Assembly (NCBI GenBank): GCA_019635485.1
Contig: JAHBZL010000002.1
Coordinates: 1-64,000, forward strand
Source: Piscinibacter sp.
GTDB taxonomy: Bacteria > Pseudomonadota > Gammaproteobacteria > Burkholderiales > Burkholderiaceae_C
Direction: 5' to 3'
Length of the DNA: 64,000 bases
The notes under the pieces are model-generated. The model searched no databases. It saw only the letters and a list, made by a program, of their open reading frames with translations, and was not told where the DNA came from. This document shows, one piece after another, positions 53,019 to 62,195 of the stretch. The position numbers were made by a program, and so were the translations under genes. Numbering within the stretch: position 1 is the first letter of the stretch; each line of letters begins with the position of its first letter.

Positions 53019-53642
53019 TCAGATGCCTGCAGCCACGCTGCAGTCCACCGCCTCCGGCTTGCAGACGCGAAGCCGGCCGGTGGTGTTGGCGATGATGCGG
53101 CGCGATTCGGTGCCGTTGGTGACGTCGACCGAGTGCGCTGCGCCGGCGGGGAAGCCGCCCCCGATCAGTGTCATGAAGCCGTTGCCGTTGAACATGGCGT
53201 ACTTCACCCCGGCATCGTCGAAACCGGTGGAGGTGGGCGACACGGGCATGGTCAGGGACGACGGCAGCGCCCCGTGACGGGTGATTTCTACGTCGACCCC
53301 AGCCTCCATGATCATGGACATCGACGTGACGTTGTTGTTGGTGTCCACGAAGACGATCCAGCCGCTGGCCCAGTCGGCGCCGTCCGCTGGCACGATGAAG
53401 CTGCGCTGTTGCCGCTTCATCGCCTCCGAACGGGCCACCGTCAGCGCGGCCAGGAACTCGTTGGCCGTCGCAGTCAGTTCCGAGTTGCGCTGGAACGTGA
53501 CGAAGCTCGGTGCAGCAATCCCGAGCAGGATCGCGATCATCGAGATGACGACCAGAATTTCGATCAGGGTGAAGCCTCGGGCGCGGGCCGGAAGCGGACC
53601 GGGCCGTCCATTCGATCTCCTCGGCCGCGCAATCATCTTCAT
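53019..53642 (-). CDS. fimT: Minor pseudopilin, FimT/GspH type
   Basis: 207 residues. The prepilin site is RG|FTLIEILVV, with Glu5 present, after a long positive leader, followed by the hydrophobic helix (VVISMIAILLGIAAPSFVTF). The globular part has the GspH/FimT pattern (ANEFLAALTVARSEAMKRQ, WIVFVD), and the Cys pair near the C-terminus may form a disulfide. It is cleaved by PilD and inserts into type IV pili as an initiating minor pilin. ATG at 53642 overlaps the pilE stop by 4 bp. It is the last gene of the pilus operon. Confidence 0.85.
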   Translation of the reverse strand: MKMIARPRRSNGRPGPLPARARGFTLIEILVVISMIAILLGIAAPSFVTFQRNSELTATANEFLAALTVARSEAMKRQQRSFIVPADGADWASGWIVFVDTNNNVTSMSMIMEAGVDVEITRHGALPSSLTMPVSPTSTGFDDAGVKYAMFNGNGFMTLIGGGFPAGAAHSVDVTNGTESRRIIANTTGRLRVCKPEAVDCSVAAGI

Positions 53643-54139
53643 TTCCAGCACACCTCCGTGTTGGGGCCCGTGCAACCCCTGGCGCCGGCGCTGGACAGCG
53701 TCAACGTGCCGACCGCGGGATCGGTCCCGGCGGGCGGTCTGGCGAGCAACAACACGCAGACGTTCCGGGCCAGGCCACCGGCGCACTGGACGGCAGAAAG
53801 TTCATACGCCGTCGTGCTCGCGCTGGACATGACCTGAAACGGGATCGCCTGTCCCGCGACCGCCGGATGGACCGTGCCCCCGTTGGCGATGTTCGGCGAG
53901 TAGTCGAAGGTCATGTACGACCCGTTCTGCGTCAGGTATCGCTCCTGCTGCTGCATAAGCGTGAGCAGGGCGGTGCGCGCCTCTGCCCGCCGACCCTTGC
54001 GGACCGAGTCGGTGTAGGCCGGATAGGCGATGGCGGCGACGATCCCGACAATCGCCACGGCGATCATCAGTTCGATGAGCGAAAAGCCATCCGCTCTCCG
54101 ACGACCGACACGTATCCCTCGATTCAACCGCCCAGGCAT
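53639..54139 (-). CDS. pilE: Type IV pilin, PilE-like
   Basis: 166 residues. The prepilin site is DG|FSLIELMIAVAIVGIVAAIAYPAY. The segment TDSVRKGRRAEARTALLTLMQQQERY is typical of PilE-type minor pilins of the pilVWXY1E cluster. The C-terminal D-region has a Cys pair (CTGPNTEVC). The start is ATG at 54139, one codon inside the GTG at 54142; both overlap the pilY1 stop and follow GAGGAA. It is exported through the pilus machinery in the inner membrane. Confidence 0.88.
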   Translation of the reverse strand: MPGRLNRGIRVGRRRADGFSLIELMIAVAIVGIVAAIAYPAYTDSVRKGRRAEARTALLTLMQQQERYLTQNGSYMTFDYSPNIANGGTVHPAVAGQAIPFQVMSSASTTAYELSAVQCAGGLARNVCVLLLARPPAGTDPAVGTLTLSSAGARGCTGPNTEVCWK

Positions 54140-57100
54140 CACGGTGCGTTCCTCAAGTTCTGATAGTTGCTGATCTCACGCCAGCTCAAGCGTCCCACCG
54201 ACTCGGTGGTCGTGATGCTGGGCGGGGCCGACACGCCGGCCGAGCCTTGCAGGATGATCTGCCAGCGCGTCGTTTCCTTGCGCTGCCCGACCGAATCGCT
54301 GCGGGTCAGCGTCGGAGAGCCCAACTGCATCAGGAATGGCTCGCCCAGGATGCCTACCGTCGACGGCGACGTCGTCCCGTCCCCGGTCAGCACGTTGACC
54401 ACGTACAGATTGCCGCTGCCGTTGTCGCAGCTGTTCAACGCCGGGATCACGGAGCCGAACACGAGCCGCCCCGCCAGCACACCGAAGTTGCTGATCTGCC
54501 GCTCGCCTGTTCCGGCGTTCGCCGGCGTCGTCGTGGTTGCGGAGAGGTAGAAGTCGTAGTACCAGCCGGCACGCGAAGCGGTGCTGGTATCGCTGGTCGG
54601 ACGGCCCCAGTTGAAAGGCGCCACGTCGATCGCGCCCGAGGTCACCGTGCCCGCAATCAACCGCCCGCGCCCGGCAATCGCCGACAGGGCGGACCCTGCG
54701 TTGTCGACGGTCGTGCTGTTGTTGTCCAGCACGGCGTAGACGGACTGCGCCTTGTACGGCGGCGAGATGTCGCCGACCTCCAGGAACTTCCCGGTGCCGA
54801 ACGAGACGACCGTGCTCCGGTTCGGGCCGAACACCAGCGCCGGTTCCATCGTGATCGGCTGGCGATTCTGCGCCGCGCTGGCGTCCTGGGCGATGAACAG
54901 CGGCAGCGCCACACCGGACTGCTTGAACGGCGACAACGTGTTCAGCGACCAGTTGGTGGCCTGGGTCTTCGTGAAGTCGAGCTTCCACACGTTGCCTTGC
55001 AGGTCACCGGCGTAGATCAACGCCAGTTCCCCACCGAATCCGACGGTGGCGCTGAAGCCGATCATGCCGCTGGTGATCGTGTTCGTGGCGACCGGGAACT
55101 TGACCTTGAAGTAGTTGTCCCCGAGCGACCAGGACGCCGACTTCGCCTTGCCGAGCTTCAGGAAGAACAGCGCGGGTTCGGCCGTGCTGCTGGCCGAACC
55201 GTCCGCCGCATGGTTGTTCACGCCGCTGGCCACGACCGCGAAGTACTCGTAGTTCGGCGTCGCCGTGCCAGCAGCCGTGTTGATCTTCAGGATCTGCGGC
55301 TTGCCCACCACGTTGCCGAGGTCCGGGTCGTGCTTGTCGGTGAACTCCCACAGAACCTTGTCGTTCCCCCCGAACCCGCTCACAGCCGTCGGGTCGGAGA
55401 CGTCGAGCGCAAACACGCCCTGCCCGCCGCCGCCGGTGCCGGACACGAGCACCGTCCGCCAGTCAGGCGACGCCGTCGTGCCGATGTTGGCCTCCGAAAT
55501 GGTCGGCGTGCTGTCGACGTAGCTCTGGTGCGTGTACGAACTGGAGGTGAGCTGCGTCAGGCGCGGCACCACCCAGCTCGGGATGTAGGCAAACAGCTCG
55601 TCGCCGGTGTCGGCGTTGAACGCGTGCAGCATGCCGTCGTTCGCGCCGACGAAGATCGCCTTCTGCCGGTTGCTGTGGCTCGCGAAGAACGCACTGTAGG
55701 ACGCATCGCTGAAACGCTGCGCCGGCGCCCCGGAGAATGCGACGCCCGAGTTCACGATGTCGCCCAGCCGGCTGCCGCGCCGCCGGAACGTGACGCCGCT
55801 GCCGGCCTCGGACGCTCGCTCGCCACGCAGGTAGTTCAGCCGCGCCTCGCCGATCGCATCCGAGTCGTAGGGGGCCGACGCCGCACCCGGCGGCAGCTTC
55901 AACGCATTCTTGATCACTGTCGGCAGGCCGCCGTTCCAAAGGAATTCCGCCGACCCGAAGATCCCCGTTCCGGTACCCGAGTTGTAGCCCACATAGATAT
56001 TGCGGGTGGTGATGTCGCGGTCGTCGAGCTTGCCGGCCGCACCCACGCGGTCGCCCGCCAGGTTGGTCCACACGCTCTGCGTGCCGATGCTGACCTGCGT
56101 GCCGCTGGCGGCGGGGTCGACCGCATAGGCGGCGACGTCGCCACTCCAGTCGGCCGGATCGAACTGCGCCTGGTAGATCAACCCACCCGACGTCGTGAGT
56201 CGCTGGGTCGAGATCGCGCCGCCGGCGATGCTGTTCGCCTCGGAAGCGATGTTCGCGAAGATCTGGTCGAGCGCGTCGAGAACCTCCTGCGCGGAGCTGG
56301 AGAGGAAGTAGTTCTTCGCTTCCTGCTTGTTCGGATCACTCGACTGGCGCTCCCAGTTGAGGTTGTTCGGGTCGGTCACGAAGCTGTTGTCTGCCGGCTT
56401 GGTGCCCGGCGACAGCATCTTGAACGGGTTGCCGCTTTCAGTGACGTCCTTGAAGCCGCCGTACTTGGCTGCAAAGTAGAACTGGTTGCGCGTGCGGTGA
56501 ACTGCAGGATCCGTCTGCTGCCCGTATTCGTTGACGTCCAGCCAGTAGGTCGTGACCCGCATGCCGGGGCGCTGCTTCGCGGTGTTCGTCCACTGCGTGC
56601 CGCGGATGTCGTGCGTGTTCGCCCAGTACGCGATGCCGGCCATGTAGTAGGCCGCGTTGTCCGCGCCGATGTTCTGGTTCTCCATGCCCCAGCGCGCCGG
56701 CACCGGCGTGTTCGGATTGCTCGTCGTGCGGGAGACACCCCGGCCGTCGGTGTAGGTCACCGAGTTGTTGGACTCGAAACCCCCGACGACCTTGGTCCAG
56801 AAATAGAAGTCCGGCTCGTTGGCGCCGTTGCTGGCCGCGCGCGCCGCGTCGCCCTTGCCGACCCGGGTCGACGGGTTGCCCGGGATGTAGCGGTCGTTGT
56901 GGGTGTTGACGTCGCCGATGCCCACGATGTTGTTGCGCACGCAGCTGTAGTCGGTCATGCCGCTGACCGCCGGGTGCGGGTCAGTCCAGTTCGTGTAGAC
57001 CGGGAAGCCGTCGCGCATCGTGTCGTCGATGCCCGAGATCGCCGAATGGCCGACGGTCGAGTCGATGTTCGTCGGCTGCAGGCCCTGAAGGTAGCGAACG

Positions 57101-58587
57101 CTCTCGTAGTAGAGCTCGCCGACCGGATCGCGCGTCTTGTACTGGCCGAAGATGCCGTGACGTCCGAACTGGTTCAGGTAGTTGACCACGCCGCTGATCG
57201 GCTGGCCGGGCCAGTTGCTGCCGGTGCCGCTGTTGGGCCCGCCGCCGCTGTCGGGGTCGCGCAGGAACACGCCGGTCACGTCGTCCCACTCCCGTACCGG
57301 GTTCGTCCCGGAGACGAGCGAGAAGTTGGCGTCGAACGCCTTCTCCCCGACGTACTTCATCGGGGCGCGCAGCACGCCACCGTGGCGTTGCGGATCGCTC
57401 GGGCTGTGGTTCAGGTAGCCAAACGCCGCGACACGCACGCGATCGCTGTACTTCTGCAGGTTGCCCACCGGCTTGAAGTTGCCGCCCGGATAGCGCTGGC
57501 ACAGGTCGGCCCGCGGGTCGCTGAGCGTGGCACCCGAACTCTCGCAGACCCGCACCCGCGTGTAGAAGAAGTTGTCGGACGTCAGACCGCTGCCGCTGCC
57601 CGAACTCGCGTCACGCGTGTAGCATGCCTTCACCGTGCCGTTGATCGGATCGCCGAACACCGCGTTCGAACACGCCACGTCGGCGTTGACGGTCATGAAT
57701 TTCCAGTTGTTGCCCGCGCCGTAGGCGACCTCCTTCGTGCCGCTGATCGCGCAGGTGGCGTTCTCGACCGCGCAGGGCGTGGACGAGAAGCTGCCCGGCA
57801 GGGCACCCGTGAAGTCCGTCACGACGCCGATGGTCGGCGAGGCCCCTCCGACGCCGAGGTTGGAGTTGTTGCCCGGCGAAGCGCAGTTGCCGGTCGCCTG
57901 CGTGCCGAAGTGAACCCGGTTGAGGCAGTTGGCCACGTAGATGTCGCCGGTGTGGCTGCCTTTCAGGGCATTCGGCACGGCCCCGTCAACGAGGCTGGCA
58001 AGCAAGATCTTGGACGGGAAGTTCGATCCGTTCCAGAAGTTGCCGGACACGCTGGTGTTCGGCAGCACGGCCCGTTGCAGCACGGTCAGCGACGCGGTGT
58101 CGACCACGCGATCACCACCGGTCAGGCCCAGACGCAGCACGTCGATGGCCGAACTGGTCGCCCAGTTCATGAAGTTGCCGCTGAACCCGTTGCCGCCGCA
58201 GGTCCGCCCCGATGCCGCGCCAATACGATCGAAGCGCCGCAGCGCCGGGTCGGCGTTGTTGTTGTACGTGTAGCAGCTCTCAGTATCGAAATAGCCGATG
58301 TACTTCGTATTCGGCGAGTAGGTGTTGTCTGTCGTCGCCTGCGGCGTGCTCACGTACTGCGCGCCCACGGTCGGGAACTCGACCGACAGCGCCAGTGTCA
58401 GCGTCGGCTTGGCGCGGGCACCTCGGGCGTAGAGCGGTTCGGCGGCCAGCGCCACGGTCGGCGGCAGCGTGACCTGGCTCTGGCTCAGCAGCGACGCGAG
58501 CGCAGCGGCGATCAGCACCGGAACGCCGATCCAGCGCGCCGGGCGGCTGGCCCCCACGGCGTGGAGCATGTTCATCAGCCTGGACAT
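54139..58587 (-). CDS. pilY1: Pilus-tip adhesin / assembly factor PilY1
   Basis: 1482 residues. The N-terminus is an export signal (RWIGVPVLIAAALASLLSQSQ, 19-39). The long N-terminal half is variable, with many Asn/Gly/Ser. The C-terminal part is the conserved PilY1 beta-propeller (GANDGMLHAFNADTGDELFAYIPSWVVPRL, VSGTGGGGQGVFALDV, IYAGDLQGNVWKLDF, FGTGKFLEVGD). PilY1 sits at the pilus tip and controls extension, adhesion and surface sensing. It lies 3 bases downstream of pilX and overlaps pilE. Confidence 0.92.
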   Translation of the reverse strand: MSRLMNMLHAVGASRPARWIGVPVLIAAALASLLSQSQVTLPPTVALAAEPLYARGARAKPTLTLALSVEFPTVGAQYVSTPQATTDNTYSPNTKYIGYFDTESCYTYNNNADPALRRFDRIGAASGRTCGGNGFSGNFMNWATSSAIDVLRLGLTGGDRVVDTASLTVLQRAVLPNTSVSGNFWNGSNFPSKILLASLVDGAVPNALKGSHTGDIYVANCLNRVHFGTQATGNCASPGNNSNLGVGGASPTIGVVTDFTGALPGSFSSTPCAVENATCAISGTKEVAYGAGNNWKFMTVNADVACSNAVFGDPINGTVKACYTRDASSGSGSGLTSDNFFYTRVRVCESSGATLSDPRADLCQRYPGGNFKPVGNLQKYSDRVRVAAFGYLNHSPSDPQRHGGVLRAPMKYVGEKAFDANFSLVSGTNPVREWDDVTGVFLRDPDSGGGPNSGTGSNWPGQPISGVVNYLNQFGRHGIFGQYKTRDPVGELYYESVRYLQGLQPTNIDSTVGHSAISGIDDTMRDGFPVYTNWTDPHPAVSGMTDYSCVRNNIVGIGDVNTHNDRYIPGNPSTRVGKGDAARAASNGANEPDFYFWTKVVGGFESNNSVTYTDGRGVSRTTSNPNTPVPARWGMENQNIGADNAAYYMAGIAYWANTHDIRGTQWTNTAKQRPGMRVTTYWLDVNEYGQQTDPAVHRTRNQFYFAAKYGGFKDVTESGNPFKMLSPGTKPADNSFVTDPNNLNWERQSSDPNKQEAKNYFLSSSAQEVLDALDQIFANIASEANSIAGGAISTQRLTTSGGLIYQAQFDPADWSGDVAAYAVDPAASGTQVSIGTQSVWTNLAGDRVGAAGKLDDRDITTRNIYVGYNSGTGTGIFGSAEFLWNGGLPTVIKNALKLPPGAASAPYDSDAIGEARLNYLRGERASEAGSGVTFRRRGSRLGDIVNSGVAFSGAPAQRFSDASYSAFFASHSNRQKAIFVGANDGMLHAFNADTGDELFAYIPSWVVPRLTQLTSSSYTHQSYVDSTPTISEANIGTTASPDWRTVLVSGTGGGGQGVFALDVSDPTAVSGFGGNDKVLWEFTDKHDPDLGNVVGKPQILKINTAAGTATPNYEYFAVVASGVNNHAADGSASSTAEPALFFLKLGKAKSASWSLGDNYFKVKFPVATNTITSGMIGFSATVGFGGELALIYAGDLQGNVWKLDFTKTQATNWSLNTLSPFKQSGVALPLFIAQDASAAQNRQPITMEPALVFGPNRSTVVSFGTGKFLEVGDISPPYKAQSVYAVLDNNSTTVDNAGSALSAIAGRGRLIAGTVTSGAIDVAPFNWGRPTSDTSTASRAGWYYDFYLSATTTTPANAGTGERQISNFGVLAGRLVFGSVIPALNSCDNGSGNLYVVNVLTGDGTTSPSTVGILGEPFLMQLGSPTLTRSDSVGQRKETTRWQIILQGSAGVSAPPSITTTESVGRLSWREISNYQNLRNAP

Positions 58588-58590
58588 GGC

Positions 58591-59223
58591 CTATTCCTTC
58601 TCTTTCCTGAACGTGATCTGCAGCGCCACCTGCGTCTCTTCGCGCGGACCGAAGCCGAGCGAGGTGATGCGGTACATGACCGGTGGCGGCTTGTTCGGGT
58701 CGAACTTCTTGCTGCCGCCCGCCCCGGAGTCGGGCAGCACCTCGACCACGTAGCGCGGCTTGTGGGCCGGTTTGACCCCGGCAGAGCCGGCATCGAACTG
58801 TCGGCCGGTGAACTCGCCGTACTCGACCGTACGGGCCGTGGCCGCGCCGGTGTCGAGGAAATCGACCTGCGCCCAGACCGGCTTGACGCTGTCCGCGTTC
58901 GGCTCGCACAGACCGCGCGTCGCGCCGGTGGTGCTGCACCCGGGGGCGAAAATTCCGGTGTTGTTCGGGGAGAATTGCGCTACCCGGCTGCCCGCGTTGG
59001 TGTTCGGTCCGCGGATGTCGAACTCGGCATCCATCAGCGCCGCCTCGGCTGCCTGCGATGCGATCAGGTAGTCGCGGTCGTAGCGCGTCGCCCGCTCGCC
59101 GAGCAGCGCGATCTGCGCGCCGCCGATCCCGAGGATCGTCACGACGACCAGGATCATAAGCACCACGACCAGTGTCACGCCTTGCTGGCGCGATGCGCGA
59201 GAAGAGGGGGTCCGATTCGGCAT
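58591..59223 (-). CDS. pilX: Minor pilin PilX
   Basis: 210 residues. The leader SRQQ is followed by GVTLVVVLMILVVVTILGIGGAQIALLGERATRYDRDYLIASQAAEAALMDAE, the standard PilX pattern. The usual Glu at position 5 after the cleavage site is absent (Val), as in the GspK/PilX group that caps pseudopilin assemblies. It lies 8 bases downstream of pilW and 3 upstream of pilY1. It forms the pilus-initiation complex with PilV, PilW and PilE. Confidence 0.9.
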   Translation of the reverse strand: MPNRTPSSRASRQQGVTLVVVLMILVVVTILGIGGAQIALLGERATRYDRDYLIASQAAEAALMDAEFDIRGPNTNAGSRVAQFSPNNTGIFAPGCSTTGATRGLCEPNADSVKPVWAQVDFLDTGAATARTVEYGEFTGRQFDAGSAGVKPAHKPRYVVEVLPDSGAGGSKKFDPNKPPPVMYRITSLGFGPREETQVALQITFRKEKE

Positions 59224-59231
59224 GGCGTTTC

Positions 59232-60299
59232 TCAGGGGTTCCAGTTCGCCGGGACGACGAATTGCGGGTTACGCAAGTGGATGGTGAAGACCTGCGTGTG
59301 GCGCAACCGGCGGTCATTCGCGGCGACCAGGTTCGAACCGACGTCGCCGGCGACGCCGAAGCCGGCGCCCAGCACCGAGAAGGTCCCGCCGCTACTGTTG
59401 GCATCGATCGCCGATCCGACGCTGCCGCGCACCAGCAGGCCGACGCGGATGCTGCGCACGCGGCGCCAGTTGTCCGCAGTCGCCGCCGCATCACCGGGCA
59501 CGTCGATCTGGCTGGCTCGCAGATAGAGCTCGGGGACGCTGTCGGTGCCCGTGTCGCCGATCGGCGGCGCCGCGCCCGCCGCCACGTTGTCGACACCGAA
59601 CAGGAGCTGAAAGCCCTCGACACCCGTCACCAGCGGCATCGTCGTCCAGGCGAAAGTGGTCGGGTCCCGATAGGTGCAGGCCAACGTCGGTTCACCGGCG
59701 GCGCTGCGCACGACGTGGAAGATGCTGTAGGCGGGCACGGCAGATTCCGGCTCGTTCATGCCGGCACAGTTGATCATCGACCCGTCGCCAGCGGCCACAC
59801 CTTCGCGGTTGTCGCCCCAGTAGCGCACCATCAGAATGTCGCTGCCGTTGCGGCAGCTGGTGTCCGCGACCGCGCAGGACGCGTCCCGCGTGCCATGCGC
59901 AAGACCCGTGGGCATCACCAGCGGTCCGGGCGCGCCCGGCAGCGCCGTGATGGCCGCGTTGTCATAGGCCCGAACGCCCGGCGTCGTGTCGCCGTTCGCG
60001 TCACCGCAACCGGACGGGCCGCCCCGGCAGAAGATCTTCCAGTTCGTATCGCCCTTGGCCGAGTTCTCGAATCCGGCCTGAACGCCGATGCGCTGGATCA
60101 GGCTGGCCGCGAAGCGGGTGTTCTCGCGCAACTGCGACGAACTGTCCACGGCGGTGAACCCCTGGCGGCCGATGATGAGCGCGGCCACGGTCGCGCCGAC
60201 CACGATCAGCCCCAGCGCCATCGCGACCAGCAGCTCGACGAGCGTAAAACCCGCCTGGCGACGCAGCACCCTCCGCTGCGGAAGCGTCCAAGTCGTCAT
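59232..60299 (-). CDS. pilW: Minor pilin PilW
   Basis: 355 residues, the usual size for PilW. The prepilin site is QAG|FTLVELLVAMALGLIVVGATVAALIIGRQ, with Glu5 present. A large globular domain with several Cys (RGGPSGCGD, CAVADTSC, INCAGM) follows. ATG at 60299 overlaps the pilV stop by 4 bp (ATGA). Part of the pilVWXY1E-fimT operon. Confidence 0.9.
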   Translation of the reverse strand: MTTWTLPQRRVLRRQAGFTLVELLVAMALGLIVVGATVAALIIGRQGFTAVDSSSQLRENTRFAASLIQRIGVQAGFENSAKGDTNWKIFCRGGPSGCGDANGDTTPGVRAYDNAAITALPGAPGPLVMPTGLAHGTRDASCAVADTSCRNGSDILMVRYWGDNREGVAAGDGSMINCAGMNEPESAVPAYSIFHVVRSAAGEPTLACTYRDPTTFAWTTMPLVTGVEGFQLLFGVDNVAAGAAPPIGDTGTDSVPELYLRASQIDVPGDAAATADNWRRVRSIRVGLLVRGSVGSAIDANSSGGTFSVLGAGFGVAGDVGSNLVAANDRRLRHTQVFTIHLRNPQFVVPANWNP

Positions 60300-60913
60300 T
60301 GCGTGCTCCCGGCGGTCAGCGGCAGGATGACGCTGGGCACACCGGTCGCGCCGGCGCCGGTCACGCGATCGAGGTCGGTGGCGTTGACGTTGGCGGATTG
60401 CCGTGCCCAGCCGATCTTGACCACGGCGGTGCCTGTCGCACCGCCGTCACAGGCCCATCGCGGACGCCCGGAGGCGTCGTAGGGCGCGTCGTCGAAGCAG
60501 ACAACCACCCGCGCACCGGGCAGTGCCTGGTCCACACGCTGCAGCCATTCGCGCATGTTGAACTGGGCCACGGTCAGCGGGCTGACACAGGCGGCCGCGA
60601 AACAATCGCCGGCAGCGGCTGGCAGCGTGCCCGTGAAGTCCACCAGGTAGGGGTTCTGCGCAGCGCTCGTGTCGATCGCGATGTTCTTCGTGCCACGCAT
60701 CATGTCGCCGAGCTCACGCCCGAGAACCACGGCGGCAGACTGGTAGCGCGTCTCCTTGTTCGCCTGCATCGCCATCGCCTGCAGGCCGACCACGCCGAGC
60801 ACGCCGAAGGACAGCACGACGATCGCCACCAGCACCTCGAGCAGCGAAAAGCCCCGGGCGGCAATGGGATGCGGCCGCCCAAGCGGCCGAATCGGAGCAA
60901 CGGTGATCTTCAT
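60296..60913 (-). CDS. pilV: Minor pilin PilV
   Basis: 205 residues. The prepilin site is ARG|FSLLEVLVAIVVLSFGVLGVVGLQAMAMQANKETRYQSAAVVLGRELGDMMRGT, the canonical PilV start. It is the first gene of the minor-pilin operon, so its promoter should lie in 60914-61002, between it and dgt; no convincing sigma-70 or sigma-54 boxes were seen there. Confidence 0.9.
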   Translation of the reverse strand: MKITVAPIRPLGRPHPIAARGFSLLEVLVAIVVLSFGVLGVVGLQAMAMQANKETRYQSAAVVLGRELGDMMRGTKNIAIDTSAAQNPYLVDFTGTLPAAAGDCFAAACVSPLTVAQFNMREWLQRVDQALPGARVVVCFDDAPYDASGRPRWACDGGATGTAVVKIGWARQSANVNATDLDRVTGAGATGVPSVILPLTAGSTQ

Positions 60914-61002
60914 GCGGACATTCTTGCCAGCCGGCCCGCCCGGGGCAATCGACCCGCCTGCCGCCGGTCGCGCGTTCGCTGCCGCTCGTCCGGCTGGCGC
61001 GC

Positions 61003-62187
61003 TCAGTCGGTGTCGAGCTGCTGCTGCAAGGCCGCCGAGAAGGCCGGGCCGTACAGGCGCGCGTGTTCTCGCAGAGCGAACCGATCCGTCATGCCGGCGA
61101 TGTAGTCCGCGATGGCAGTCAGTCGGGGTTCGCGTCGCGCATGTTCCGGGGGCATGCGTTCGGGCCGTTCGGCGTAGGCGTGAAAGAGATCACGGACCAC
61201 CCGGCGCGCGCCGTCGGTCGTCGCGACCACCCGTGGGTGGCGATACAACTCCCGGCGCAGGAAGCGCTTGAGTACGACGACATCGTTGGCCATGCCGGCG
61301 CTGAACGAGATCAGCTCCGGCAGCCTGCGCGCCGCATCGGGATCGGCCGGGTCGTGGGCCTGCAGGTTCGCCTCGGATTCAGCAACCAGATCGTGCACCT
61401 GGCGGGACAGCATGCGCCGCAGCGTCTCGAAGAGAAGCCGGCGACCGCCCACGCCGGGATGCTCGGCGATGGCGGCGTCGTGATCGCGCGCGTACGCCGG
61501 GAGTTCCAGCAAGCCCTCCGGACGGAGCAGGCCGGCGCGGACCCCGTCGTCGATATCGTGGGTGTTGTAGGCGATCTCGTCGGCCAGGTTGCAGACCTGC
61601 GCTTCCAGACTAGGGCGCGTGCCGTCGAGGAAGCGCCGCGCGACGCCGCCGGGCTCGTCGCGCTCGATCTCCACGGCGTGGCGCCGCGAGCAGTGCTTCA
61701 GGATGCCCTCACGGGTCTCGAAGGTCAGGTTCAGGCCGTCGTAGGCGGCGTAGCGCTCCTCGAGTCGGTCGACCACGCGCAGGCTCTGCAGGTTGTGCTC
61801 GAAACCGCCGCTGTGCGGGTCGGCCTCGCGCATGCTCGCATCGAGCGCGTCCTGCCCGGCGTGGCCGAAGGGCGTATGGCCCAGATCGTGGGCCAGCGCA
61901 ATTCCTTCGCACAGGTCTTCGTGCAACCGCAGGCGCCGCGCGATGGCGCGCGCCAGCTGCGCGACCTCGAGCGAGTGGGTCAATCGCGTGCGGAACAGGT
62001 CACCTTCGTGGTTGAGGAAGACCTGCGTCTTGTAGACCAGGCGCCGGAACGCGGTGCTGTGCACGATGCGGTCGCGATCGCGTTGAAAATCGTTGCGGTC
62101 GGGCGACGGCGCGTCCGGATGCCGACGCCCGCGCGAGCGCGACGGATCGCTGGCACACGCTCGCAGACCGGAAAGGTGGGCCGCCAT
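61003..62187 (-). CDS. dgt: dGTP triphosphohydrolase-like HD protein
   Basis: 394 residues. The HD-domain metal site is complete: His71 (RLTHSLEVAQ), His100-Asp101 (AHDLGHTPFGH), and a later Asp in NLADEIAYNTHDIDDG. It removes the triphosphate from dGTP or other dNTPs and so controls nucleotide pools. The length fits the type-2 subfamily rather than the 500-residue E. coli Dgt. ATG at 62187 lies 8 bases downstream of the aroB stop, so it is co-transcribed with aroKB. Confidence 0.92.
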   Translation of the reverse strand: MAAHLSGLRACASDPSRSRGRRHPDAPSPDRNDFQRDRDRIVHSTAFRRLVYKTQVFLNHEGDLFRTRLTHSLEVAQLARAIARRLRLHEDLCEGIALAHDLGHTPFGHAGQDALDASMREADPHSGGFEHNLQSLRVVDRLEERYAAYDGLNLTFETREGILKHCSRRHAVEIERDEPGGVARRFLDGTRPSLEAQVCNLADEIAYNTHDIDDGVRAGLLRPEGLLELPAYARDHDAAIAEHPGVGGRRLLFETLRRMLSRQVHDLVAESEANLQAHDPADPDAARRLPELISFSAGMANDVVVLKRFLRRELYRHPRVVATTDGARRVVRDLFHAYAERPERMPPEHARREPRLTAIADYIAGMTDRFALREHARLYGPAFSAALQQQLDTD

Positions 62188-62195
62188 GGGCGCGC

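Noticed and set aside
54247-59526. A 1759-codon open frame on the plus strand opposite pilY1, pilX and pilW
   Set aside because: Composition-driven shadow frame crossing three real genes; no start site or recognisable motif.
60914-61002. A possible sigma-54 promoter before pilV (TGGCA ... GC near the start codon)
   Set aside because: The GG-GC spacing is 11 instead of 10 and the element would run into the start codon.
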